Of a stretch of DNA of 62,000 bases, positions 10,996 to 30,110 are shown in pieces (position 1 is the stretch's first letter; each line of letters begins with the position of its first letter). Made by a program: the position numbers and the translations under genes. Source of the stretch: Cristatella mucedo (Eukaryota > Bryozoa > Phylactolaemata > Cristatellidae); NCBI GenBank assembly GCA_009760855.2, contig WPIO01000029.1, forward strand, positions 4,515,001-4,577,000. The letters run 5' to 3'. The notes beneath the pieces were generated by a model that ran no database searches, was not told where the DNA came from, and saw nothing but the letters and a program-made list of their open reading frames with translations.

Positions 10996-12249
10996 CTCTT
11001 ATTCTACGAGTAAATATTCTCCTGGCCGATTGATTGCGTGTTGCCACAATGGCAACAGCCGGCAATGTGATTGTTTGATCTCCAAGCAGCACGGGCGGCG
11101 GGCACGAGCCGAAATTGATTTTTTAGCACAAAGAAAGACTGAGCCGCCGACAGGCGCCAAGGGGCGTATTGTGGGCCACGGCGATGCTCGAACGAGCACT
11201 CGCAGACGGCTCACTTTAGACGGCGACTCTTGCGAAAAACAAAGACATAAATTTCCGATGATGGCGTCGCCAAGAGCCGTTGGAAGCGGCACCGAGGGGA
11301 TCACGTTGCCAAGATGTGGCCCGATCCGCTTAGAACTGCTGAGTTGGCCAATTGGAAAGCTGCAAAATTTGTGTAAAGTTAGCTTTAAATTTGCGTTGCT
11401 GCTCTTTGTGTTCACCCACTCCCGTTAAATGGATGTGAATTAATTGTAGACTTTAAAATTCGCAGTCGGTACGTTTGTTGAATGAATACAGTCGAGATCC
11501 AGCATAGGCTGAAGCTGAAAGGAAAGGTCACCTGCAACAACGTGCTGGAGCTAGCCCAGAAGTGGCCGCTAAAAGGCGTGCAGCAGAGATTGAAAGGAAC
11601 CGTTCTCGTCAGTAACGGAGGACTGAGAATAGAGACCATGAAAGAGGCCGGAGTCGCGTGAAACTTCCCGTAATTTTCATGTAGCCCTATAATAGACTAG
11701 GTTTGCCAGTTAGTCCGTTAGTTAGTCCGTTTGTTCATCCCTGATGTCATACATTGAGTACATTCGTGTTGCGTTTCGCGTACCTACATTTCGGAACAGC
11801 AAAGATGACTGTCAAAACGGAGGGGAGGATAGCTTACCAATTTGTATAAGTAGCTACAATGTAAACTCACATAGTTGTACCTGAATATTAAAATGCTAGA
11901 ACTATGTAGGACTATGAACTTATTATCCCACGACATTCCAGCAGATTTCGCTCACTATTTGCTGTCGACCCAAGTGACGACTGGCGCTTTCTTCGCATCC
12001 TTTTCGACAAGCCGAGTGGGTGTGCTGGAAAGTTTCCAGAGCGAACGTGACTTCGCGTGCTCACCAGCACGGGACAGTGAACACTCAGGCCGGCCTTCTA
12101 AAGTGAAGTTCAAGATTGCCGTGATTTTTCACGCCTGCAAGCTAGTGTTCAAGTATTTAGCCCTGGATAAGAGCGCTGGTAAGTTAGGACGGGTTAAAAG
12201 AGGCATTGGCCTGCTACATAGGTTTCGGCTTCAGAGAACAGAGTGCATC
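10996..12249. other. upstream region of the TRIM-NHL gene
   Basis: Apart from the small ORF at 11482-11661, I see no coding signature. The 132-codon ORF at 11030-11428 (+) overlaps a 138-codon antisense ORF and has no recognisable domain. Confidence 0.35.
11482..11661 (+). CDS. orphan small ORF, 59 codons, coding-like composition
   Basis: The ATG at 11482 opens a frame to TGA at 11659-11661. Third positions are strongly G/C, unlike the flanking AT-richer DNA, and the peptide is a plausible basic, helix-rich sequence with no low complexity (includes VLELAQKWPLKGVQQRL). I do not recognise it. An AG at 11488-11489 (GAATACAG|TC) could instead be a splice acceptor, making this a terminal exon. 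It lies about 950 bases upstream of the TRIM start codon and could also be a uORF in a 5' UTR exon. Confidence 0.35.
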   Translation: MNTVEIQHRLKLKGKVTCNNVLELAQKWPLKGVQQRLKGTVLVSNGGLRIETMKEAGVA

Positions 12250-12325
12250 GGAGTGCAGATGTAAAGCCCTAGAGAGAGATTGAGTTTTCTTAGGGCGCCG
12301 CATTATTACTATCATTATTATCCTA
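12250..12325 (+). mobile_element. LINE 3'-tail fragment
   Basis: GCAGATGTAAAGCCC, the AGAGA...TTTTCT hairpin, GGGCGCC and (ATT)n-like repeats. It lies about 290 bases upstream of the TRIM start codon. Confidence 0.8.
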
Positions 12326-12613
12326 GCTCTCGCTGATCGAGCGCCTACGTCAAGAGTCGAGCCCACGGCCGTCAGTAGCAGTTCGAGCTTCGTAAGCCGA
12401 CAGGCTGGAATCCGAGTGCTTGCTCGGCGGCTTCTGCCCGTAATTAGGTCGATACGGCTCAATCGATTGCTGTGGGACGGGAGGAAAATCAATAGGGAAC
12501 AATGCGTAACCACCGACGTCGCCCCGAGAGCCGGTAGCGCGCTCCGGAAGCCTCCGGAGCACTCGGCGCAGCCATAGCCGCGGCCAACAGCGAGACGAAG
12601 CACGTGAGGGCGT

Positions 12614-20065
<7,452 letters not shown>

Positions 20066-20485
20066 CGAGCAGCAGCAGCCGCCGTCGCCCAGTCAGCCGG
20101 CACCGAACGAGCTCGGCGCCGATCGGAGCGGCCAGCGCCGCCTGGCTTCTGCTCGCTTTCCTGGCGCTCTGACCGAGTAAAGTGATTTATCGTCTGCTCG
20201 AGCGGCCGCGCAGATTCCAGCGCTGGCTCTCAATAACATAGGAATTCTGCGAGAAGCGAGAGCTTCGCTCAAGCCCGTCGTCGTACGAGAGTAGCGTGCA
20301 GCGCTTTCTCGGAAACGGACCCGGAGGAAATGGCGTGACGCGGAATGCTCATGACTCTGCCGGCTGAGTGACACCGTGAGTGCAAGTCAGACGCAACTGG
20401 TGCCTCTCCGGTGCCAGAACAAAGTGTCAAACATAGATGTGCTAAAGGCGATATAATAATGGCTTTCAGAGTGCCGCCCTGATTT
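20066..20485. other. 3' flank of the TRIM-NHL gene
   Basis: This is the probable 3' UTR. No canonical AATAAA was found close to the stop; the variant AGTAAA occurs near 20175. Nothing else was recognised before the LINE at 20486. Confidence 0.4.
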
Positions 20486-21610
20486 GAATAATAATAATAA
20501 TAACACACTTGATGAAGCGCCCTCAGACAACTCAATCTCTTTCTAGGTGCTTTACATTTGCTGCAAACAAAACACGATTGAATGGTCCGTAATGGTATGC
20601 TCAATAAAGAACAAGAATAACATGGTTAGGGTGACATGCACAGGGTCAGCATGCATGTGTGGTTAGTGGCAGCACGCACAGTGTCAGCCTGCATAAGCGC
20701 ATTAAGGACAAATCACCGGTGCCCTCTAAATGCAGTGCTAAATAGGTGTGTTTTTAATTTCTTTTTAAATGTTTTCAATCGGGGGACGTGGTGACGCAAG
20801 TCGGAAGTGAGTTCCAGGCTTTGGGAGCGTACGAGCTAAGTGCATGGTCTCCGAAGGATTCGAGGTTTGTACGAGGTATATGTACACAATTAGATTCCGA
20901 AAAGCAAGTGGTACGATGCTTGGCCTGATGGGGGAGTATATCGGAGAGATAGGCTGGAGCCAAAGAATAAAGTGACCTAAAAGTGAGCGACCAAACCTTG
21001 AAGTCAATCCGTTGCTTGACAGGTAGCCAGTGCAGCGAGAAGTGGTGTGATGTGGAAACTGCGACGCTCACGACAGACAAGCCTAGCTGCAGAGTCTTGC
21101 ACCAGCTGTAATCGCCTGATTGCACATGCCGGTAGGCCAGCAAGCAGTGAGTTACAAAATTCAAGACGGGATGTCACAAATGCATGGACCAACTTAGATG
21201 TGATATCCTTATCTAAACATGCCCGAATTTCAGCAATGTTATGTAGCTAAGAGCAAGCAGGCTCGACTGTGGGGCTGATGGGGTCGTCTAACGAAAGGTC
21301 ACTTTGGAACAAGACACCTTGATTTCGTGCAGATTCCACGGGAGATATGCTGGCAGAGCCGATTTTGAGTATTCGACTTTCCAATTTCTGAATTACACTG
21401 GGTTTGCCCATAACTATTAAGTTAGTTTAATCATCATTTAAATTAAGAAAATTTGCTGCCATTCATGCGAGGATGTCATCAATACATGCAGCAAGTGAGT
21501 TTAGAGAATTCGAGGTGCTCGAAGGCTGGGAGGAATCAAAGCAAAGGTAAAACTGAGTGTCATCCGCATAGAAGTGAAAGCCTAGATTGTCGACAATTAA
21601 CGTGCAAAAT
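20486..21610 (-). mobile_element. 5'-truncated LINE copy with reverse-transcriptase YADD motif
   Basis: On the minus strand it runs from NLGFHFYADDTQFYLCF (catalytic YADD), through MAANFLKLNDD, VMGKPSVIQKLE, SDLSL, AYFQLHNIAEIRAC-like, LQLVQDSAARLVCRERRS, the WNSLPTCVTTSPD block and the 3' UTR, to the hairpin tail and (AAT)n at 20486. It is frame-broken and stops abruptly at about 21610. Confidence 0.9.
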
Positions 21611-21689
21611 AGCTTGAAAGTTCTACGATTTCCCTTTTAGCAGAAATAATTGTGAAATGCAATCTCAATTGGCACTTCGTGCAGCCAAT

Positions 21690-23070
21690 TTGTAGTCGAT
21701 TTGCCACGACATGTAGTGGATTGCTACTTCGAGCCGAACCGTTGCCGTAGATTGCCATGCATTGCCCGAGATTCACGAGCGCAGTTGCTTAAAATGCTGT
21801 GATTGACTTTAACCACCGTGTTTTGTAACATGCATTCAAAATTCTAGCATTGCGAAACCGATTTCATGGCATTTCATATCAGATTGCTGCATACTGCCGT
21901 ATTGGCCGGGGCTATTGAAGTTGATTTCAGTGCATTGCTGCCAAATGACCAAAGCAATTGCAGTGAAAGTGTGCGATTACACAATAACCAATGATCAGAG
22001 CAACGTGCAATCACTATTAGATCTTAAAGTGCATGCATTCTGGTCGTTTGGCGGCGGGTTCGGCTGATTGACATACTGGCCAGGGCCATTGCAGTCGATT
22101 GCAGTGCATTGCTGCAGAATAGTCGAGGCAGTTATAGTGAAATTACGCGAGTACACAATAACCAAATAGTAGAGGAGCGTGCAATCATAATTAGAGCTTC
22201 TAGTGCACCCGTTCTGGTCGCTGCGCGGGGAAGGGGTTGCTGCGGATTTCGGGGGGGGGGAGATTGAAGTGGATTGCGGTATGGGACCGGGTCGTTGCAG
22301 GCGATTGCATGAGAACGCGTGTGCACAATGGAACAAAATTTTGTGAATGCACTTTGAATTGAGTCTCGTCTTATTTGCAATGTCAATTAGAGCTTCGCGA
22401 TGGCGATTCGAAGATGACTTACATTGGAATAGAGTGGATTTCGGTATTTTCCCAAGTCATTTCGGGCTATTGCCGCGCATTGCCAGAGTGCAAGGATGCA
22501 CAATTTTTTTTATTTTACGTGAGTGCGCATTCAACACAGTGCACTTTAATCAATAAAAACTGGAACTTGGCGAAACCTATTTCTATTTTTTGCGATGGAT
22601 TCGGTGGATTGAAGTGGATTGCAGTATTGGCTCTGGCTATTGCAGTCAATTGCAGTGGATTGCACGAGAACGGCCTTGCCAAGGCAAGTGAAATTCTTTT
22701 AAATAAAATTATCTCATGAGTGTAATGTCATATGAAATACATAAAGGAGCTTTTTGAACAGTATTTCTTACGTTTCAAGGTGAAATGCAGTGGATTGCGA
22801 TGGATTGTGGTATTGGCCATGGTCGCTGCAATCTTATTTCAGTGGACTTCGTGAGAACGCGTGAGCTGAATCGAGAGAAATTTTCTAGGTAAATTGTATA
22901 TGTAGATAGCTCGATATTCCAAAATTGTTGGAGCTTTCCGCAGCTGATTTGTGGTGGATTTGACTAGAACTAAAGTGGATTCCGGTGGATTGAAGTACAG
23001 GCCACCGGAGTTTAAGCTTATTTGCATCAGGGAGCGTTCGCACAGTGAGCACCGCATTTTGTAGTTAAAG
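21690..23070. repeat. diverged tandem array, unit about 166-206 bp
   Basis: A conserved anchor (consensus close to GGCCAGGGCTATTGCAGTC, then GATTGCAGTGCATTGC) recurs at about 21738, 21904, 22078, 22284, 22457, 22628 and 22814. Other blocks also repeat in register, such as ACACAATAACCAA (about 21980 and 22155), CAATTAGAGCTTC-like (about 22010, 22190 and 22382) and ATTCTGGTCG (about 22038 and 22211). Copies are diverged, so the array is old. The unit length is close to a nucleosome repeat. No coding signal is seen. Confidence 0.8.
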
Positions 23071-25039
23071 GAGGCAATAGTCATTTGAAGCTCTTTAAAT
23101 TTTGATAGCCCTTTACGTCCACATCGGATTACGTGTGGACGGGACGTACACTGATTCTCTCTGGCACTTGACGGGACGAACCCTCGAAGGGTGCCTTAAT
23201 TAAGCGAAGCTCGCTTTTGCCTCGAGAAACGAATGCCGTGGGGGTCAGTTGCTGCCCTGCACGATACACTTTTTTTCGCTACTGCCTCCGGACTAGCGGC
23301 CAAATGGGTCAGTCAATAAATAGATAAATATTCGTTGATTTAACAGCCTCATTGTTATGGTGGCAGAAGAGCCTTGGCGGCTATCACCACTGCTTGCAGA
23401 CGGCCAAACAGGATGACCCACAGAAGGATTAAAACCCACGAACTCGGTAGTGAAGAGCGAGCACCTTACTTTCTGTGCTTTCGTGGCCCAGTGAACAACG
23501 GCACTTTCACGTGACCGTCGACTTGACTTCCTTCATCGCACCGCATTTGAGCGAGCGAGCGATCCCCACACGCATAAATAGACACGGGCATTTCTTAGAG
23601 CCTCATGCATGGCATGAGGCAAGGAATCTTCTGGTGTCAGTCCCCATAGAGACTTTCGATCATACAGCAAGTGCTTTGATGGAAGGCTTTAAAAGGCTTA
23701 TTGTATACTTGGAAAAATCAGCAAAGTGAAACACAGCACGTGCACGCATGCAACTTGTAAGTTTCTCTACCCCAACCATCTTAGTCTGTTTTGACCACTG
23801 TCAGATCTATCTCAAAATGTTTTTTACTAATTTTTCGGAAATAGTCATATGGAGTCCGCCTAGCCCCCATTGAAAAAAACGTGGAGAACACTAAGAAATG
23901 CTTACAATTAACGCGAGTAGGGGCGGATATACGAACTCAGTAGTATATACCTGCTTTGAAATTTGTGATTATTCACAAATATTAAATTGAACTCAACCTG
24001 GCATGTTACAAGACGTAGGAAGTATGCAGAAACAGCCCACGTTCATAAAATACCACTGCATAAGGATGCTAAGTAAAAAGCTCGAAATATTGAAAATGAG
24101 TTAAAAAAATAGCAAACAATGTTTGGCTAATAGCATCCCTACATAATTTTGAAGCGATTCAGCTAGAGACTAAAACTGAACAATCCACGCAAATACAATT
24201 GACTAAGCAAGCGCAATCGGAAACAAGACCAATTGAAAACGCTTTCGCTACCACTAATGAGGCATTTTGATAAAGAAATGCTGCTATGCGAAGCGATTCA
24301 GCTAAGAACTAGGCATTTGACCGTGTGAAAGAGCGGCCATTACTTAATCAGCACGCCAGTACCTCAAGGCCAGTACCAAAAATAACAAGTTAGTGGCTTG
24401 CCGATTCCGGCCTGCGCCCTTAATCGTCTGCAGCCAGTGCAACACTCAGGGGCAGCCCAGCTGCTGCTCTAATCTCGAGGACGTGGCTGCCACATAGCAC
24501 CATTTCTGCCGGAGCCTCACTGGTTCTATACCAAGCATGAAATAAACTTCAAGAGCGTCTCCGTGGCCTCTCTCGGTGACAAGTAATTACATTCACTCGC
24601 ACCAGCCTACCTGCATGCAACTTTCTCAAAATGAATGATGATAGCAACCAACTTTCCACTTAAGGGAAAACCCACTGTCACTCCGGAATGAAAAGCCTAG
24701 CTCCAAATATTGGCGCAGCCGGCACATTTTACATTTTGCCTCAGCACGGAGGTCGCGGTGTCCTCTCGCTGCACGACTTTTCACGGGACGATTGCACGTT
24801 AGCTCCACTTTCAAGTCTGCCTAACTTCACCTAAAATACGCCACAAAAATAATTTGGGCTTGCTTAGAAATAAGGCTACAAAAATTTTGGCGTGCTTAAA
24901 TAAAAAACGTAGCAGCAACATGTCCACATACAAATTTTTTCATGACGAAAAGAGTGTTTATTCAGACCATGAGCCGCAAGCTTAAGTACTGAGACGTACA
25001 GGGAGCGCAAGCATTTCAGGTCACGCCAGGCGGGTCCAT
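23071..25039. other. intergenic sequence with one SINE, otherwise nothing recognised
   Basis: No coherent ORF or domain was found. A family-B SINE lies at about 23340-23495. The rest is AT-rich and unique within the window. Confidence 0.4.
23340..23495 (-). mobile_element. SINE-like element (family B)
   Basis: On the + strand it reads TTATGGTGGCAGAAGAGCC, then TTGGCGGCTATCACC, a decayed reversed B-box (AAAACCCACGAACTCGG) and GAGCACCTTACTTTC. Its order matches the copy at 40728. Confidence 0.65.
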
Positions 25040-25545
25040 GAATTCTTTACGTTCCTACTAGACTTCTGCAATTCGCTACTTGTAGTTCCTACAGCCTGTG
25101 CAATACGACGCTTCCAAAACATGGTGCACAACTCGGCAGCCAGGCACATCTGTCGTAAACGTCGCTACTGCCGCTGCACACTTGTGCTCAACTATCTTCA
25201 CTAGCTGCCTATTAAGTGAGACATCGGCTTCAAGATTATGTCGCTCACCTTTAAGTCCCTCCACTGTCTTTATTCGGTCTATCCATCTGCTTTACTTTCT
25301 CATCCGATCTCCCGACGACGCACTTGCGTTCACTCTTCTGACTCTGGTCTTTTGTGCGCGCCCCTAAATAGCTACAAGTCCGTTGGAGGCCGTGTCTATA
25401 GTTTCTCTGCTTGGTAATGCCTTGAACTCAGTAGCGACGGACATCGTGTCATCCACTGATTTGACGATAGTAAAAAACAACCTAAGACCTAACCGCTCCT
25501 CGCAGCCTATCCTGCGTCCGTCTACGCCGTTCTTGGCGTAGCAGC
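25040..25545 (+). mobile_element. degraded LINE fragment (reverse-transcriptase C-terminus)
   Basis: It translates in pieces to LDFCNSLLV, CAIRRFQNMVHNSAAR, GFKIMSLTFKSLHCL and a decayed WNSL block. It is more diverged than the young copies and lacks the hairpin tail. Confidence 0.7.
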
Positions 25546-26495
25546 GTGTTCTGAAACTGTGTACGTTGTTGCTAAGAAAGTGAAACTCTTTCTTTTCTGC
25601 ATATGCGTCCGATGGCGGTAACCCGTTTTACCGCATTTCCACAAGTAGAATCGTGATTAATAATTTATTTTGCGGATAGCTGCTCTAAAAATATAGCGTT
25701 TCAAAGCCAAAAACGCCGTTGACGTGATTCAAGAGCAGCACCCTCTGAACCATATTGAAGCAATCTGAAGGACTACGTTCGCAAGAGCTCAATGCACGCC
25801 ATGGTTGGCTATAATGACGATATAAAAGATGTTAGCAACGATGTTCTTAATAACGTAATGGAACTGGTTTGCAAGTTCTTGAAAACATTTCCCGGAAACT
25901 TCATAGGCACATCGCAAGCAAAACTTTGAAAAACCTTAAGGAATGTCACAGGTTGCGACTCAAAAATTGCTTTAGTCCAAGGCGGCATTGAGATAAGAAT
26001 ATGTCCAATTACATCAATGAAGTATGCTAAAAACTTGTCAGCCGAGCAGTTAAAATGTGTGGAGTGAGACCCTCAGAGTTGGCAAGCAAATTATTCACCA
26101 TAATAATAATAATAATAATATTGCATTTGATAAAGCGTCCTCAGAGAACTTAATCTCTTTCTAGGCGCTTTACATTTGCTGCAAAGTGATATGCAATAGA
26201 ATAGTAAGTAAAATCATGCTTGAAAAACAAATAAAATGAATAATATGGTTAGGGGTGACATGCACAGGGTCAGCATGCAAATGTGGTTAGTGGCAGCATG
26301 CACAGTGTCAGCACGCATAAGCACATCAAGGACGAATCACAGGGACCCACTAAATGCTGTCCTATAAATCTGTTTTGGATCCGACAGGTAGGGTTTTAGT
26401 TTTCGATTAAAAAAGTCATGGCTTTTCTAAGCTTCCAGGTGTAGACTCGAAGGAAGTCTTTTAGATTGGCTAGATCGACATCAGATCTAGACTTG

Positions 26496-26668
26496 TGTGC
26501 TGCTTTGGCCTAGTGGTGAAGGCGCTCACCCGATCAAGCTCAATATGAATTGATTTGACTGCCGAGGTCGTGGGGTCGAGCCCCATGGCATGTGTGAACC
26601 TCTTGAGTAGAGATTGAGATCTCTTGGGCAATATACAAATGTATTATTATTATAACTATTATTATTAC
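26496..26668 (+). mobile_element. tRNA-derived SINE (family A) nested in a LINE
   Basis: The head is TTGGCCTAGTGGTGAAGGCG (A-box-like), then GGGGTCGAGCCCC (B-box) and the tail GTAGAGATTGAGATCTCTTG...CAATATACAAATGT(ATT)n. This is the most complete head-to-tail copy and it shows the LINE-like 3' tail. Confidence 0.85.
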
Positions 26669-27233
26669 CTGCATCAAAGACAAATTTCGAAAATTTCTCC
26701 TGGCCAACGCTTTTCAACTTTCGTCGCTGTATAAACTTGACGCTACGTTGCACATACAACAAAGCAGAAACATTAAACGAAACTGTGAAATGATCCGAGA
26801 TCTCAGCGGGCACAAAACAAGGCCAGTGGGGCACACACTCTTAGCGATAAAGAGATCGAAGATATGTCCGCCGATATGTGCGGTATGATTAACGTTTGGA
26901 CCAAACACAAGCTCTCTAGACAGTCAAGAAATGAGTGGACCTGGCTGTTGCTAGGGTTGTCAGCGTGAATGTTGAAGTCTCGTGAGATCAATAACGGCGA
27001 GTCGCACACAAATATTTTAGTGAGGAACTCCAAAAGCTCGTCGATAAACAAGGTTAGACACCCTGAAGGAGGTTGGTAGGTCACAGCTGTGAGAGGCATG
27101 GTCTGTGGTGGGGACCTCATAGCAACTGACTCAAACGATGGCCCGCACGAAAAACCACAGGTAATATAGCCAAACGATTCACGGACAACAACAGCAACAA
27201 CGCCACCTACGTCGTCAGACCTCTTGGACTGAA

Positions 27234-27378
27234 AAAATATAATATATATAATTCATTTGTATAGCACCCTAAGAGAACTTGATCTCTATTCAGGCGCTTC
27301 ACATATGCCTCGTGGCTCGAGTCCACGACCTCGGCCGGACCTTGGTCGGGGCAAGACACCTTAACCACTTGGCCTAAG
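27234..27378 (-). mobile_element. tRNA-derived SINE (family A) inside LINE endonuclease
   Basis: On the minus strand: GGCCAAGTGGTTAAGGTG, GGACTCGAGCC, TGAATAGAGATCAAGTTCTC and GGGTGCTATACAAATGAATT. It separates HPGFLFL from SKRSDDVGGV of the host LINE. Confidence 0.85.
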
Positions 27379-27544
27379 AATAAAAAACCCGGGTGTGGTG
27401 GGTGGTCTCTGCTACCCAGCCCCCAGAGAAGGGCATCATCTGCATCTGGGTCAGCTAAAATGCATCTACCATTTTCCGTGGACAACCTAATCGCGGACTG
27501 CGGCTTAGACGCAGGTCGGTATGCAGCTGTCATTCACTAACCTT

Positions 27545-27858
27545 ACTTTCGATCAGCTGTTGCATGTAGCTTAGGTACAAGCTGGCACGCAGCTGTCAAC
27601 AAGTCCTATGAGTCGCCACTGATTAGCCGTAGCTGATAAGCAGAGGCGGCGGCGGCGGGACGAAGAGATGGCGGAGATGGCGGAGTTGCGCGAAGCGGAC
27701 GCCGAGAGAGATGGGCCGAGAGCAGCTGCGTGCTGGCTCACTTCGAGCAAGCCCGAGGAGGGAGGGAATATATACGCCTGCTAAACCAAAGGTGTTTGTG
27801 TGTCGTCGCTAGTGTGTCGGTGCTACATTCGCACTACGCGAACAAGGAGCCCCGGGGT
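27545..27858 (+). promoter_or_regulatory. GC-rich, TATA-containing insert within a LINE; promoter-like
   Basis: It contains GGCGGCGGCGGC, ATGGCGGAGATGGCGGAG and, at about 27769, GAATATATACGCC, a TATA-like box with GC-rich flanks. It ends near CGCACTACGCGAAC. The homologous LINE at 4690-8330 has nothing here, so it is an insertion. A solo LTR is possible (TGT near 27566 and ACA near 27845), but I could not confirm a target duplication. Confidence 0.35.
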
Positions 27859-28145
27859 TTTTTAGCGAGTGGCCATTCAGCAGGTGGAATCTAAGAGGCT
27901 GTTCCTTAGCTCCGGCTCGGTGGACGCATCGCCGAGCGGATTTGGAGGGACCTAGTAACGGCCGACGGTCGACTTTTCACTTATTGCCAAGTGAGTGCAC
28001 TACAGTCACGAGCGCTAGACAGCTAGCTTTGAACTTGACCTTTCGCAGGCTCGATTGCCGAGCGGTTGACGGCGCGAACGCAGGATGCTGGGAGGTTCCC
28101 AACGATCCACCGAACAAGGACAGTCGGTAGGTGTCGACGTGCTAA

Positions 28146-28699
28146 GCAAGTCTTATTATTTTGAGTTGCATATCCGAGGACAGCTCGTGCAATGTCGTAG
28201 CGCGAAGATTCCAGCGGAACACCCGGAGGTATTACGTAGAATTTAGGTGGTTAAGGTCAACGCCAATTTCGGAATCGGGGTCCACGTAAGTCAATAAAAA
28301 GTAAAATTCATATTGAAAATATTTAAATATGTATTGGTCGTTTTTTGTCGAAATCTACCTGACATAGTTATGTATCTTGGTTAACTGAAGAAGACCTGTA
28401 AATGTGTACGGTTGCACGGAATGCTGCTGTAAACGATAGGGTGACATGCAATTGTCATCCTCGCCTGGTTTTGACTTCTAGAATGGTTCTCATTGAAGAA
28501 AATAAAGAGGTCCAAAAAATCACAGGCAAACAGAACTTTGGTTGGTTGTATCTTTAAATGGAAAAACACTACGTGAATGTAATCTCGAGTCTTGGTGAAT
28601 AGTTTTAGGCGCGAGAAAGCATAAGAAATTTATTTCTCAGCGACGCGCGCACACCGAAAGTAGCCTCTCGGTGTGTGTGCAGTAGTAATAATAAGAAAT
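28146..28699. other. intergenic AT-rich sequence, nothing recognised
   Basis: Only short ORFs occur on both strands, with no domains or repeat signatures seen. Confidence 0.4.
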
Positions 28700-29510
28700 A
28701 TATTTAAAACTCTAAGAGAACTTAGTCGTCTGCAACTGGTGCACAGCTCAGCAGCTCGGCTGGACTGTCATCGGCGGCGTAGCTTCCGCGTCGGTCACCA
28801 CTTCCGTTTGAGCTACTCTGGCCCCCTGGTGGTTATCGAATCGATGTCCAGATCCTCAGCTGGCTTACGTGTCGCTTCGCTGGCTTACACCAGCCTACCC
28901 ATCCGACCGACCACATCGCTTCTTCAGTACAGGACAGCGCACAGGGACTACGCGAACGCTGTGAGAAACTGGTGAGATGCTTGCACCAGCTATCGGCTAC
29001 CGGCGTCCGAGCCACCGGCCGCTGGCCGTCTCGCACCACCCAGCTCTCAGCATGTCGACATCTTGCCGTCTCTCAATGAATAGAAATCTTTAGGGTATCA
29101 AGCCTCGAGTTTGTATGCATCAAAAGTCCGGAAATCTTTTCCAGGTGCATTCACTACCTGCAATGTGGCCTTTCACGCTTTAAATCTCAGCTAAAAGTTC
29201 ATCTATACCGATCAGCTTTCTCTTCTTCCTTGTAAACTTGTCGTTCTTTCCAATGACCTTTGCGTGCGCACATGTACACGATTCAGCGTGTGTTACCAGC
29301 CAGTGGTCTTGCTAACAGGTGGCCATGAGCATCTTCAAGCTTGCTTTAGCATGCTGGCCTAGGATACTTTTTATTTTGCATGCTTGATAACTTACTCGTC
29401 GCTAACGCGTGGGAGATGATTCTCCTGCGCCGAGTTGTAAAGCACCTGGATAGAGATTAAGTTCTCTTAGAGCCCTTTAGAAATTAACTGTTAATATTAA
29501 TATTTTCAAT
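28700..29510 (+). mobile_element. LINE copy of a diverged subfamily
   Basis: It starts at RLQLVHSSAARL (near 28730), continues through a decayed C-terminus and a long 3' UTR, and ends GTAAAGCACCTGGATAGAGA...GTTCTCTTAGAGCCC. This tail is closer to the family-A SINE tail than the main family's tail is. Confidence 0.7.
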
Positions 29511-30110
29511 TTTCTGGGCAATTTATTCAAGTACGCTGTAAAGGAAGCATGTCTATTATTTAGTGATCGCCAGCACAATGCCAGCAAGCATAAAAAGGTC
29601 AATTCACATGAACCAAGCAAATGCTGCAAGGAACAATCTGGTCTTTAACTTCATTTTAAATGTCGTTGACTCGGAGGGATGTCGTGACATCATTCGGGAG
29701 TGAATTTCAGGCTTTGGAAGCCCACAAACTAAATGTACCTTCTTCTCAGGATTCAAGGCTGTTTAGAAGCACATCAAATGAATTAACCCGAATACCTGGT
29801 TGAATTATACCTAAACTGATTGGGTTGGAGCTCGGATAAGTAGGGTAGAGAAAGTGAATAGTAGGGCCTAAAAATGAGTGATTGACAAATTCTTGTCATT
29901 GATACGCTGCTTGATGGGAAGCCAGCGCAGGTTGGTGAGAAGTGATGTAATGTGGTGATGGCGACACTCACAGCAGACACAGCTCGCTGTCGAGTTTTCT
30001 AATCAGCTGTAAGCGCCTAATTGCACAGGCCGGAAGACCTGTACGTCATGCGTTAATGAAGTCGAGACGGGTTGTCATAAATGAAATATCTAATTACCTT
30101 ATGATTGTTC
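29511..30110 (-). mobile_element. diverged LINE copy, tail-to-tail with the preceding one
   Basis: On the minus strand it holds the SAVSVAITTLHHFSPTC frame, the LPYLSEL-type block and the 3' UTR. The hairpin is decayed near the left end. It converges on the + copy at 28700-29510. Confidence 0.7.

Larger units (their letters stand above)
26100..28145 (-). mobile_element. LINE copy with 5' region and endonuclease, reverse transcriptase deleted
   Basis: Read on the minus strand: a 5' region (28145-27858) shared with the copy at 4690; endonuclease N-terminal pieces (LADPDADDALLWGL, near 27440); RSDDVGGVVAVVVRESFG (near 27200); DFNIHADNPSNSQVHSFLDCLE (near 26950, in two blocks); GGHIFDLFIAKSVCPTGLV (near 26850); a linker near 26480-26380; and then directly the 3' UTR and hairpin tail to (AAT)n at 26100. 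The reverse-transcriptase region is missing. SINEs interrupt it at about 26496-26668 and 27234-27378, and a GC-rich block at about 27545-27858 has no counterpart in the other copy. Confidence 0.78.
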
